Shown here in pieces: positions 1-5,950 of a stretch of DNA of 8,930 nt. Position 1 is the stretch's first letter. Each line of letters starts with the position of its first letter. A model generated the notes under the pieces. It did not search any database. It saw nothing but the letters and a program-made list of their open reading frames with translations, and had not been told where the DNA came from. The stretch covers positions 1 through 8,930 of the forward strand of contig PWGE01000399.1 in assembly GCA_003554345.1 (NCBI GenBank), read 5' to 3'. Made by a program: the position numbers and the translations under genes. This DNA comes from T1SED10-198M sp003554345 [NCBI: Candidatus Sumerlaeota bacterium] (lineage in GTDB: Bacteria; Sumerlaeota; T1SED10-198M).

Positions 1-399
1 TCCTCCCGGAGTATGACCGGGCGTATGAAAAACATGAACAGGAGACTGAAAATCTAACACTTCATCATCTTCCAGGAATTTTTCACACTCAAAAGAAGAA
101 TACGGAATGCCCAGGTATTCTGCTCCGTTCAACTCTTCCTTTAAGAAGTATTTCTTTTCGTGCATACCGGAAAATGCAGGAACATTATGCTTGTTTTTAT
201 AATAACTTACCCCTCCGATATGATCTATGTGTCCATGTGTTAAAAGAATATATTGCACTGATACCCGGGAAAGAAAGTCATCCATCAGGGAGGAACGATC
301 ACCGGGATCGATAATAATGGCGTCATTAGTTTTTTCATCATGCAGGACATAACAATTTGTAGTCAGGGGAGAAACTATAAAACGATGTACTTTTATCAT
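1..399 (-). CDS. MBL-fold metallo-hydrolase (glyoxalase II-like), C-terminus cut by window edge
   Basis: The first 133 codons of a metallo-beta-lactamase-fold hydrolase are visible; the rest lies beyond the left edge. The metal-binding signature THGHIDH is at residues 54-60 (H55, H57, D59, H60), preceded by the beta-strand and loop IIIDPGD at 28-34, and the third ligand region HTPGHTPGG is at 125-133 with H129. This set, including the early Asp-Pro-Gly, is typical of the glyoxalase II/YcbL-like subgroup of small cytoplasmic zinc hydrolases that cleave thioesters such as S-lactoylglutathione or related compounds. The true substrate cannot be read from the sequence. The ATG overlaps the stop of the upstream aminotransferase gene as ATGA, and only a weak purine-rich stretch precedes it, so translation is probably coupled. 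No signal peptide is seen. Confidence 0.88.
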   Translation of the reverse strand, partial: MIKVHRFIVSPLTTNCYVLHDEKTNDAIIIDPGDRSSLMDDFLSRVSVQYILLTHGHIDHIGGVSYYKNKHNVPAFSGMHEKKYFLKEELNGAEYLGIPYSSFECEKFLEDDEVLDFQSPVHVFHTPGHTPGG

Positions 400-1604
400 G
401 GTTCTTTTTCTTTTAAATAATTATCAAGCTCGCCAGGTAAATCTTCCATTCTATTCAAAGCTTCTTCAATTCTTTCGACGTCTACGGTCAGAGCAAAGCG
501 GATATAACCTTCTCCATGCTTGCCCAGGCTACCACCTGGAATTCCCAGCACTCCATACTTTTCCAGCAGAAAAGATACAAAATCCACCGATTTCATCTGC
601 CGTGGAGTTTTGACCCACAGATAAAAAGTGGCTTCACATGGTTTTACTTCTAAGCCCAGCTGTCGAAGGCCTTCAGCTAATACGTCACGCCTTTTCTGAA
701 AAATTGCCCGGTTTTGATCCTGTTTTTCATCCGGTAAACGCAGTGCCTGGATGCCGGCATATTGGACAGGCAGAAATACACCTGAGTCAATATTTTCCTT
801 AAAAGTTGCCAGATGTTGTAAAACTTCTTCATTTCCCACGGCAAAACCCAATCGCCAGCCGGTCATATTAAAGGTCTTGGAAAAAGAATGAAACTCTATA
901 CCTATTTCTTTTGCACCCTCTACTTCCAGGATACTTGGCGGCTTGTTATTTTTATCAAAATATAATTCTGAATAAGCGTTATCTGAACAAATAAGGATGT
1001 CGTTCTTTTGACAAAAACTTACCAGTTTCTGGTAATACTCTTTTGTAGCAACGGCAGAGGTGGGGTTATTGGGATAATTGATAAACAGCAGACGGGCTTT
1101 ATTCAGGATCGTAGAATCGAGATCAAAAGGAGCTGCTAAAAAGTTGTTTTCCTCAGTTAGTGGAAGTTCCACGGTGGTTGCACCTGCCATAAGAGAACAA
1201 TTGGGATATACAACATAAGAGGGGTTGGGTACCAGTGAAATATCTCCTTCATCTAACAGTGAAAAGGGAAGATGGGATAACCCATCCTTTGAACCCCACA
1301 CAATCAGAATTTCCCGGGAAGGATCCAGTTTTACACCAAATCTTTTATCGAACCAGCGGGCAATTTCTTCTTTAAGAGCAGGTAATCCGGCACCCATGGG
1401 ATACCGGTGATTTTCTTTTACTTTCAGGGCTTCTTTCAGGGATTCGATAACCTCATTCGGGGGAGAAAGGTCTGGGTCACCGATACTCAGATTTATGAGG
1501 TCAACACCTTCTTCTAAAACTCGTGCTTTGGTTCTTTCAATCTCTGCAAAGGCGTAAGGGGGCAACTTTGCCAGTCGTCGGGAGGGTTGTAGCTTTTCTT
1601 TCAT
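396..1604 (-). CDS. dapL: PLP-dependent class I/II aminotransferase, probable LL-diaminopimelate aminotransferase
   Basis: This 402-residue fold-type I aminotransferase most resembles the DapL group, which converts tetrahydrodipicolinate to LL-diaminopimelate using glutamate, in one step of lysine and peptidoglycan precursor synthesis. Visible motifs are the N-terminal LSIGDPDL (39-46), GSKDGLSHLP (104-113, phosphate/ring region), NYPNNP (176-181), SDNAYSELYFD with D208 and Y211 contacting the cofactor, SFSKTFNMTGWR with the Schiff-base lysine K243 and R251, and the substrate-carboxylate arginine R369 in GYIRFALT. Length is normal for the family. The ATG has a good AAGGA site eight bases upstream and a sigma-70-like promoter at 1646-1673. 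The stop overlaps the start of the MBL-fold gene. Related aminotransferases for alanine, aspartate or N-succinyl-diaminopimelate share these motifs, so the exact substrate is an inference. Confidence 0.85.
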   Translation of the reverse strand: MKEKLQPSRRLAKLPPYAFAEIERTKARVLEEGVDLINLSIGDPDLSPPNEVIESLKEALKVKENHRYPMGAGLPALKEEIARWFDKRFGVKLDPSREILIVWGSKDGLSHLPFSLLDEGDISLVPNPSYVVYPNCSLMAGATTVELPLTEENNFLAAPFDLDSTILNKARLLFINYPNNPTSAVATKEYYQKLVSFCQKNDILICSDNAYSELYFDKNNKPPSILEVEGAKEIGIEFHSFSKTFNMTGWRLGFAVGNEEVLQHLATFKENIDSGVFLPVQYAGIQALRLPDEKQDQNRAIFQKRRDVLAEGLRQLGLEVKPCEATFYLWVKTPRQMKSVDFVSFLLEKYGVLGIPGGSLGKHGEGYIRFALTVDVERIEEALNRMEDLPGELDNYLKEKEP

Positions 1605-1645
1605 GTAATGTTTCCTTTTCTGTAATTTTACAAGCTATTCTATCT

Positions 1646-1673
1646 ATTGTAGTAGTTTGCTGTAATTATGCAA
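1646..1673 (-). promoter_or_regulatory. Sigma-70-type promoter for the aminotransferase/MBL operon
   Basis: On the minus strand the -35 box TTGCAT (1668-1673) and the -10 box TACAAT (1646-1651) are separated by 16 bp. It lies 42 bp upstream of the aminotransferase ATG, in the 102-bp gap after hisA, so the aminotransferase and MBL genes can be transcribed separately from hisA. No hairpin-plus-U-tract terminator for hisA is visible in the same gap, so read-through is also possible. Confidence 0.55.
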
Positions 1674-1706
1674 ATAAGTAAAGAAATGCCGGTAACAAAA
1701 AATCGA

Positions 1707-2444
1707 CTATTTGCCAGCTTTAAGTAAGTTAATAGCACTTGATAATTCTATCTTTTTTTCGTAGAGAGCCTTACCAATAATTATACCATCTATCCTGGAC
1801 TGATGGGGGAGGGTCAGAATATTTCTTAAATCATCCATTGAACTTACTCCGCCTGAGATAACAATATTCATTGTGCTATGTTGAAGGACGTTTTTTATAG
1901 ACTCCAGGTTTGGACCTACCATCATGCCATCCCGGCGTATGTCTGTAAATATTACCGTTTTAAAACCTTCTTTTTCCAGGTGACGAATGAAATCCAGTGA
2001 AGAAGTGACCGTTGTTTCCTGCCAGCCAGCTATAGCAACCCATCCATCTTTTGAGTCCACACTCACAACCACTCTGGACGGATCATATTTACGGAAAAGA
2101 CGTTGATATACGGAAGGGTTCTCATGAGCGACAGTGCCAAGAATAACCCGCTCTACACCCATATTGAGATATTTTTCGGCATCTGAAACATGGCGGATGC
2201 CACCGCCTATTTCCACACCCAGACCATGTTTTTCAATAATTTTCTCTACACATTGATAATGGACGGGTCTTCCGAGTACAGCACCATCCAGGTCAACAAT
2301 ATGAATCAGCTCTACACCCTGATCTTTGAGATGATCAGCTGCTTCTACCGGATCAGGATAATAGACAGTGACATGGTCAAAGTCACCCTGTACCAACCGT
2401 ACACAGCGTCCATCTTTTATGTCAATGGCAGGGATGATCCTCAT
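1707..2444 (-). CDS. hisA: HisA, ProFAR isomerase of histidine biosynthesis
   Basis: The 245-residue protein is a complete HisA, the (beta/alpha)8-barrel enzyme that isomerises N'-(5'-phosphoribosyl)formimino-AICAR ribonucleotide (ProFAR) to its ribulosyl form (PRFAR), the step before HisH/HisF. The N-terminus MRIIPAIDIKDG carries catalytic D8. The first phosphate-binding half includes GGGIR at 80-84. The second half has SVDSKDGWVAIAGW with catalytic D130 (128-141), TDIRRDGM (167-174) and ISGGVSS (196-202) for phosphate binding. Length and both half-barrel repeats are standard. The ATG has an AAAGGA site about eight bases upstream and an extended -10 promoter. The expected neighbours hisF, hisH and hisI are not in the window. 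A dual HisA/TrpF (PriA-like) role is not indicated by anything I can see. Confidence 0.97.
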   Translation of the reverse strand: MRIIPAIDIKDGRCVRLVQGDFDHVTVYYPDPVEAADHLKDQGVELIHIVDLDGAVLGRPVHYQCVEKIIEKHGLGVEIGGGIRHVSDAEKYLNMGVERVILGTVAHENPSVYQRLFRKYDPSRVVVSVDSKDGWVAIAGWQETTVTSSLDFIRHLEKEGFKTVIFTDIRRDGMMVGPNLESIKNVLQHSTMNIVISGGVSSMDDLRNILTLPHQSRIDGIIIGKALYEKKIELSSAINLLKAGK

Positions 2445-2468
2445 TTATAATTCCTTTCATATTAAAAT

Positions 2469-2496
2469 ATTATACCAGAATGTAGTGGTAAAACAA
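2469..2496 (-). promoter_or_regulatory. Extended -10 promoter for hisA
   Basis: On the minus strand a perfect TATAAT (2469-2474) is preceded by TGG, forming an extended -10 element, with a -35-like TTGTTT (2491-2496) at 16 bp spacing. The -10 is 24 bp upstream of the hisA ATG, giving a very short leader. It sits in the 84-bp gap after the memo gene, which has no visible intrinsic terminator. Confidence 0.6.
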
Positions 2497-2528
2497 TCAA
2501 CCTGAGAAAAGGGAAGGGAGGTAATAAT

Positions 2529-3383
2529 CTATTCACTAAAAATGACACTGGAGTACCCCACAACATAGCCACCTCGTTCTCCTGTTATATCATTGGAGTT
2601 TGTCTGGTGAACCAGTCGTGGTTTGTTAAACCCCTGTTTTTCAGCAATATACTTGACGGCAAAAACAGGGAGATCGCCGCAAGCCATATAAGTATTACTC
2701 CTGCAATTCTCCCAGAAATTCATAGAGTTGTCTGAGAGTATGCCCTCCACTGTTTTTTCATCAGTTGCCACTGCTTCTTCATAGCTCAGGCCATGATAAA
2801 GATCAGAGGATGCGATAAAAATCGGTTTTTCGTCTGCGGGAAGAGTAGATAGAAAATCGTCAAATATTTTTACCCAATGTCCGCTGGAATGGTTGCCAGA
2901 GACTAAAAAAGGGAGAAGTCGTATAGAGGTGCCACTTTTAAAGCAATATTGCAAAAATGGAATTTGAACCTGTAAAGAATGTTCCTGTTGATGAAGACTG
3001 GCATTGTCTTCAAGCCACGGTTGAGTAAGAAACCTTTCTAAAAGTGTATCATCTGTAGCAATTCTTCCAAATGGAGTCTGGAAAACACTGTTAAAAGCAG
3101 TCACCATGCCCTGAAATAAGGAATGATGGCTGGGTGCAAAAATAATGAACAGGGGGTCAGGAGTCGTTATTGATTGACTCAGAAGCCTGTAAGCACAATA
3201 GGCTGTAAATCCTGAAAATACCAGGCCGGCATGAGGTACAACGAGTCCCCTGATCGGGCTCTGTGTTTTTGGCAGGGAAAGAGAATGGAACTCTTCTTCA
3301 AAACTTTCCATCAAGGAGAGCAGAGAACCTTTGTTTGAGGGGTAAAACCCCATGGGAGGACCTGATATTTTTATATGACTCAT
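2529..3383 (-). CDS. Memo-family protein (AmmeMemoRadiSam system protein B type)
   Basis: This 284-residue protein belongs to the Memo family, related in fold to class III extradiol dioxygenases, and in prokaryotes often encoded beside AMMECR1 and a dedicated radical SAM protein. Its biochemical role in bacteria is not settled. Family landmarks in order are GFYPS (12-16), VVPHAGLVFSG with H51 (48-58), APSHHSLFQG with H86/H87 (83-92), EHSLQVQIPFLQ (134-145), SSDLYHG (192-198) and YMACGDLP with C235 (232-239). The His/His/Cys positions match the metal-site residues described for human MEMO1. I chose the ATG at 3381-3383: it has a strong GAGGTGAGG site eight bases away, and the family motif begins a few residues later. 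A further 17 in-frame upstream codons run through the likely promoter. No signal peptide or membrane segment is seen. Neither AMMECR1 nor the usual partner rSAM is in the window. Confidence 0.9.
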   Translation of the reverse strand: MSHIKISGPPMGFYPSNKGSLLSLMESFEEEFHSLSLPKTQSPIRGLVVPHAGLVFSGFTAYCAYRLLSQSITTPDPLFIIFAPSHHSLFQGMVTAFNSVFQTPFGRIATDDTLLERFLTQPWLEDNASLHQQEHSLQVQIPFLQYCFKSGTSIRLLPFLVSGNHSSGHWVKIFDDFLSTLPADEKPIFIASSDLYHGLSYEEAVATDEKTVEGILSDNSMNFWENCRSNTYMACGDLPVFAVKYIAEKQGFNKPRLVHQTNSNDITGERGGYVVGYSSVIFSE

Positions 3384-3391
3384 AATATTAT

Positions 3392-3400
3392 CCTCACCTC
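3392..3400 (-). promoter_or_regulatory. Ribosome binding site deciding the memo start
   Basis: GAGGTGAGG on the minus strand is a near-ideal Shine-Dalgarno sequence with eight bases to the ATG at 3381-3383. It rules in favour of that start over the ATG at 3432-3434, which lies upstream of the probable transcription start and has no comparable site. Confidence 0.75.
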
Positions 3401-3405
3401 TTTTT

Positions 3406-3420
3406 TTGTGTCTTACACAA
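3406..3420. promoter_or_regulatory. Perfect 15-bp inverted repeat, candidate operator of memo
   Basis: The arms TTGTGT and ACACAA are perfect complements separated by three bases (ctt on the plus strand). The repeat lies directly downstream of a TATAAT box at 3423-3428 (minus strand), covering the expected transcription start, and just upstream of the memo ribosome binding site. That is a classic repressor position. The arm begins like a Rex half-site (TTGTG...CACAA), but the centre is three bases shorter than the 18-bp Rex consensus, so assignment to Rex is not supported. No second copy is seen in the window. Confidence 0.4.
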
Positions 3421-3422
3421 TC

Positions 3423-3428
3423 ATTATA
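3423..3428 (-). promoter_or_regulatory. -10 box of the memo promoter
   Basis: A perfect TATAAT on the minus strand sits 39 bp upstream of the memo ATG. No good -35 box exists at 16-18 bp; the matching region is an A/T-only tract (about 3441-3450), which could instead act as an UP-like element or indicate that an activator is needed. Confidence 0.45.
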
Positions 3429-3434
3429 ACGCAT

Positions 3435-3785
3435 TTTCTTTTTAAAAAAAACTATTGTCTGCCAGGTAAAGATAGAAGAATCCGGTTATAAAGATGGCAA
3501 TACATTTGTGCGGATGGTGAGTTGCATTAATAGCGTGCCAGGGACAAAAAAAGATGAAATTCAAAATAACTTTTTGAGTGAGATTGCCCGTGAAAAAGAC
3601 TCCCGTTCATTTTTTTGCCTGGCAGCTGTGTGCCTGAGCAGGTTTTCAACTGTTTCTTTTGCAGTTCCCTGGCTTTTATTCGGGTTTCCTTTCTTTTTCC
3701 GTGATCTTTATAAAGGGAGAAAACCTTATCCATAAATTACGTCCCTGCCAGTAAGAATTTTTTGTGCAAATAAAAAACTTTTACA
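3435..3785. other. 350-bp divergent intergenic region without a convincing gene
   Basis: This gap separates memo (minus) from the SagB-type/rSAM pair (plus). Both strands carry a short open frame. The minus-strand one (3527-3733, 68 codons) begins MDKVFSLYKDHGKRK, is Lys/Arg-rich, and has an AGGGA motif (3742-3746) eight bases before its ATG; it resembles no family I know. The overlapping plus-strand frame ends at 3735, has no ribosome site, and its hydrophobic second half looks like the complement of the K/R-rich minus frame. I see no tRNA, known riboswitch core, T-box, SRP or RNase P signature. The likely holdings are the two divergent promoters, possibly a small unknown gene, or decayed sequence. 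Confidence 0.4.
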
Positions 3786-3815
3786 TGGTCAATGGAGCCT
3801 TTTTTTTGTTATAAT
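3786..3815 (+). promoter_or_regulatory. Promoter of the SagB-type/rSAM pair
   Basis: A perfect TATAAT (3810-3815) follows a T-rich stretch, with a partial -35 match TGGTCA (3786-3791) at 18 bp. Transcription would start near 3822 and give a leader of about 50 bases to the ATG at 3873. This placement argues against the in-frame ATG at 3792, which would lie inside the promoter. Confidence 0.5.
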
Positions 3816-3872
3816 ATAAAGAGAGGTTCTGATAAGATTTCACACCGGAGTGTTTTAAAAAAGAAAAGTACA

Positions 3873-4592
3873 ATGTCTGAAAAAGATTTTTTTCTTTCGC
3901 AAACGATGATGGGGCAGGTTCCCCTTTCAGCAAGACCCTGCCAATCATTGCAGCAAAGAGCTATCCAGAATAAAGAGGCCTGTGTCCCACTTCTTAAAAA
4001 GACAGAAATAAGCAGATCTTCTGAATCATTGAAAAAAAACCTTTCTTCCCGGCGATCAAGGCGCAGTTATTCTCTGGAAACATTGTCCTTAGAGGAGTTA
4101 TCTTACCTCATATGGGCAAGCCAGGGATTACGGTTTGAATCTTCCGGAGCAATATGGCGGACTGCTCCCTCTGCAGGAGGGTGTCATCCCGTGCAATTGT
4201 TGATCGCCCCTTTTCGTGTGGAGGGTCTTTCTTCCTTAGTGTATTATTATCATCCTTTTGATCACACCCTTTATCCTTACCTTCAGATCGGGAATTCTGA
4301 AGATTCATTTGCAGAAGCGTGTCTGGGACAGGGTTTTATTTCTGAAGCGGCAACGCTCTTTGTATGGGTGGTGGATATCGAACAGGCTGTGTCCCGCTAT
4401 GGAAAAAGAGGCTACCGTTATATGTTCATAGATGCCGGACACATATGTCAGAATCTTTACCTGGCGGTAGAAGACCTTGGACTGGCAACATGTGCCATTG
4501 GAGCTTTTGATGATGATGAGATTAATTCCCTTCTGGAATTAGATCCTTCCTGGTACTGGACTATTTATCTGGCACCGGTAGGCAGAAGATAA
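3873..4592 (+). CDS. SagB/ThcOx-type nitroreductase-family flavin oxidoreductase, stand-alone
   Basis: The 239-residue protein is a nitroreductase-fold FMN enzyme of the SagB-type dehydrogenase group, whose best-known members oxidise azolines to azoles in peptide natural products; many stand-alone members have no known substrate. Motifs are SSRRSRRSYSLETLSLEELSYLIWASQG (58-85, FMN phosphate-binding arginines), RTAPSAGGCHP (96-106), GLSSLVYYYHPFDHTLYP (118-135), the RGYRYMFIDAGHICQNLYL segment (179-197) and GLATCAIGAFDDDEIN (203-218), ending near PVGRR. I chose the ATG at 3873 because the promoter -10 lies at 3810-3815; the upstream in-frame ATG at 3792 has no ribosome site. The Shine-Dalgarno at 3873 is weak (AAGAAAAG), so the exact start is uncertain. 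No YcaO cyclase or obvious precursor peptide is nearby. It is followed after 13 bp by the radical SAM gene, so the two form an operon. Confidence 0.88.
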   Translation: MSEKDFFLSQTMMGQVPLSARPCQSLQQRAIQNKEACVPLLKKTEISRSSESLKKNLSSRRSRRSYSLETLSLEELSYLIWASQGLRFESSGAIWRTAPSAGGCHPVQLLIAPFRVEGLSSLVYYYHPFDHTLYPYLQIGNSEDSFAEACLGQGFISEAATLFVWVVDIEQAVSRYGKRGYRYMFIDAGHICQNLYLAVEDLGLATCAIGAFDDDEINSLLELDPSWYWTIYLAPVGRR

Positions 4593-4605
4593 GAAATACG
4601 TACTG

Positions 4606-5856
4606 ATGAATATCGAAACAAAATATCACCTTTTATGTGCAGCATCCCGTTATGATGCCCTGTCCCCATCTCGTACCGGAGAAGAGGAGGCTGAGAATGC
4701 AGGGCAACCAGGTATTACCTATGTTCAGGCACAGGATGGCAGAGCCTTTCCAGTATTAAAGCTTCTCTTCACTAATTGCTGTATCTATGATTGCCTGTAT
4801 TGTCCCATTCGTAAAAGCAATAACGTTATCAGAACATCTTTTACAGTGGATGAAGTGGTCAGAATAACGATATCCATGTATCGGCGTCGAAAGATTCGGG
4901 GCCTCTTTTTGAGTTCCGGAGTGATGATAAATCCTGATTTTACCAGTACCCATCTCCTCAAAGTAGCTCAACAATTGAGAGAAAAACATGAATTTAGGGG
5001 TTATATTCATTTGAAGGTAATACCGGGAACCAGTGAAGAAATTATCCGTCAGGCAGGGTGTTATGCTGATCGCTTAAGTGTAAATATTGAACTTCCTTCT
5101 TCCGAAAGTTTGCAACGCCTGGCTCCAGATAAACGTCCGGATACCATCTTCAATCCTATGAATTTCGTGGGACACGAGATTATGGCTCATCGGCATGAGA
5201 AAAGACATTCGAAAGAAGGCAAGAATTTTACTCCGGCAGGACAGAGTACCCAGATGATAATCGGGGCAACGCCTGAGGATGATAATCATATCCTGCACCT
5301 GGCTCAGAAATTATATCGTCGATATCACCTGGCAAGAATATATTATTCAGCATACAAACCGGTGAACCTTCTATCCGGCTTACCGGAAACCTTTTCTTCC
5401 CCTGTACTGAGGGAACATCGGTTATACCAGGCGGACTGGTTGATGCGGGTCTATGGTTTTCAGGCATCTGAAATAGTCCCTCCCGGGGAGAAGGCCCTTG
5501 ATGAGTTTGTGGATCCCAAAACCTCGTGGAGCATACGAAATTATCATTTGTTTCCGGTAGAAATTAACAGGGTGGACTTTTCCATGCTCTGCAGGATTCC
5601 CGGTATTGGTATAAAGAGTGCTCAAAAGATCATCCGTATCCGACGTTATCATATGCTTGATGGAGAGGATTTGTCGGCAATGGGAGTGCAATGGAATAAA
5701 GCACGTCACTTTATCACTCTAAAAGGGAAGTTTTATGGGAATAAATCAGGTGATCCTACTGCTCTTCTGGAGCATTTCCGCAATCAGGCGAAAGTAATTC
5801 CCGGGTATAGACCTTTATTGCCGGGATTGTCCGGCAAGCCAGGCGCCTCTCGTTGA
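4606..5856 (+). CDS. Radical SAM protein with C-terminal HhH, UDG-linked family (putative DNA modification/repair)
   Basis: The 416-residue protein matches the family named putative DNA modification/repair radical SAM protein (rSAM_link_UDG), whose members usually sit beside a gene with a domain that is often fused to a uracil-DNA-glycosylase-like region. Its reaction is unknown. The 4Fe-4S motif is C59-IYD-C63-LY-C66. Conserved stretches include NVIRTSFTVDEVV (73-85), LFLSSGVMINPDFT (100-113), GYIHLKVIPGTS (132-143), ADRLSVNIELPS (154-165), and FTPAGQSTQMIIGATPEDD (208-226). A helix-hairpin-helix, IPGIGIKSAQKII (331-343), near the C-terminus supports nucleic-acid binding. The start fits the family N-terminus (LLCAASRYDAL), although no clear ribosome site precedes it; coupling to the upstream gene 13 bp away is likely. 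The expected partner gene is not adjacent: downstream is the convergent recN. Confidence 0.87.
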   Translation: MNIETKYHLLCAASRYDALSPSRTGEEEAENAGQPGITYVQAQDGRAFPVLKLLFTNCCIYDCLYCPIRKSNNVIRTSFTVDEVVRITISMYRRRKIRGLFLSSGVMINPDFTSTHLLKVAQQLREKHEFRGYIHLKVIPGTSEEIIRQAGCYADRLSVNIELPSSESLQRLAPDKRPDTIFNPMNFVGHEIMAHRHEKRHSKEGKNFTPAGQSTQMIIGATPEDDNHILHLAQKLYRRYHLARIYYSAYKPVNLLSGLPETFSSPVLREHRLYQADWLMRVYGFQASEIVPPGEKALDEFVDPKTSWSIRNYHLFPVEINRVDFSMLCRIPGIGIKSAQKIIRIRRYHMLDGEDLSAMGVQWNKARHFITLKGKFYGNKSGDPTALLEHFRNQAKVIPGYRPLLPGLSGKPGASR

Positions 5857-5871
5857 TCTTAAGAAATGGTG

Positions 5872-5908
5872 CCAGGAGTTTTTCCACCTGGAATACTGTG
5901 CTTTTTTT
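5872..5908 (+). terminator. Weak candidate terminator after the rSAM gene
   Basis: A 5-bp stem CCAGG (5872-5876) / CCTGG (5887-5891) with a 10-base loop lies 15 bp after the rSAM stop, and a run of seven T follows at 5902-5908. The ten-base gap between stem and T-tract makes this poor as an intrinsic terminator. Confidence 0.25.
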
Positions 5909-5915
5909 CGTCTCT

Positions 5916-5947
5916 GTCACTCTTACAGGTTCAGAAAGTGACCTGTA
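5916..5947. repeat. Two interleaved inverted repeats in the convergent rSAM/recN gap
   Basis: One perfect pair, TACAGGT (5924-5930) and ACCTGTA (5941-5947), has a 10-base loop. A second, GTCACT (5916-5921) and AGTGAC (5937-5942), shares bases with the first, so the two full hairpins exclude each other, though trimmed stems could form a pseudoknot-like fold. It begins three bases after the recN stop. No U-tract follows directly on either strand, so it is not a textbook intrinsic terminator; it may protect the 3' ends of the convergent transcripts. Confidence 0.4.
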
Positions 5948-5950
5948 CCC

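Noticed and set aside
3406-3420. Rex (redox) operator
   Set aside because: Half-sites resemble TTGTG/CACAA but the centre is three bases too short for the Rex consensus.
3384-3434. Longer memo start at 3434
   Set aside because: It would lie upstream of the likely transcription start and contain the operator-like palindrome and ribosome site; the strong GAGGTGAGG site supports 3383.
3537-3673. Long-range 8-bp inverted repeat GCCAGGGA (3537-3544) / TCCCTGGC (3666-3673), plus another CTGCCAGG/CCTGGCAG pair (3459-3466, 3618-3625)
   Set aside because: About one such 8-bp match is expected by chance in a region of this size, and the arms do not extend.
3508-3735. Plus-strand 75-codon frame in the memo/SagB gap with a hydrophobic second half
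   Set aside because: It starts with GTG, has no ribosome site, and its hydrophobic run is the complement of the Lys/Arg-rich opposite frame.
3792-3872. Upstream in-frame ATG at 3792 as start of the SagB-type gene
   Set aside because: The intervening codons run through the TATAAT promoter box, there is no ribosome site at 3792, and the extra residues match no family motif.
3873-4592. Peptide natural-product (azole) cluster because of the SagB-type protein
   Set aside because: No YcaO cyclase, precursor peptide or transporter is present in the window; stand-alone SagB-like proteins are common.
5924-5950. Intrinsic terminator for recN
   Set aside because: The hairpin is good but no U-tract follows on the recN-transcript strand.
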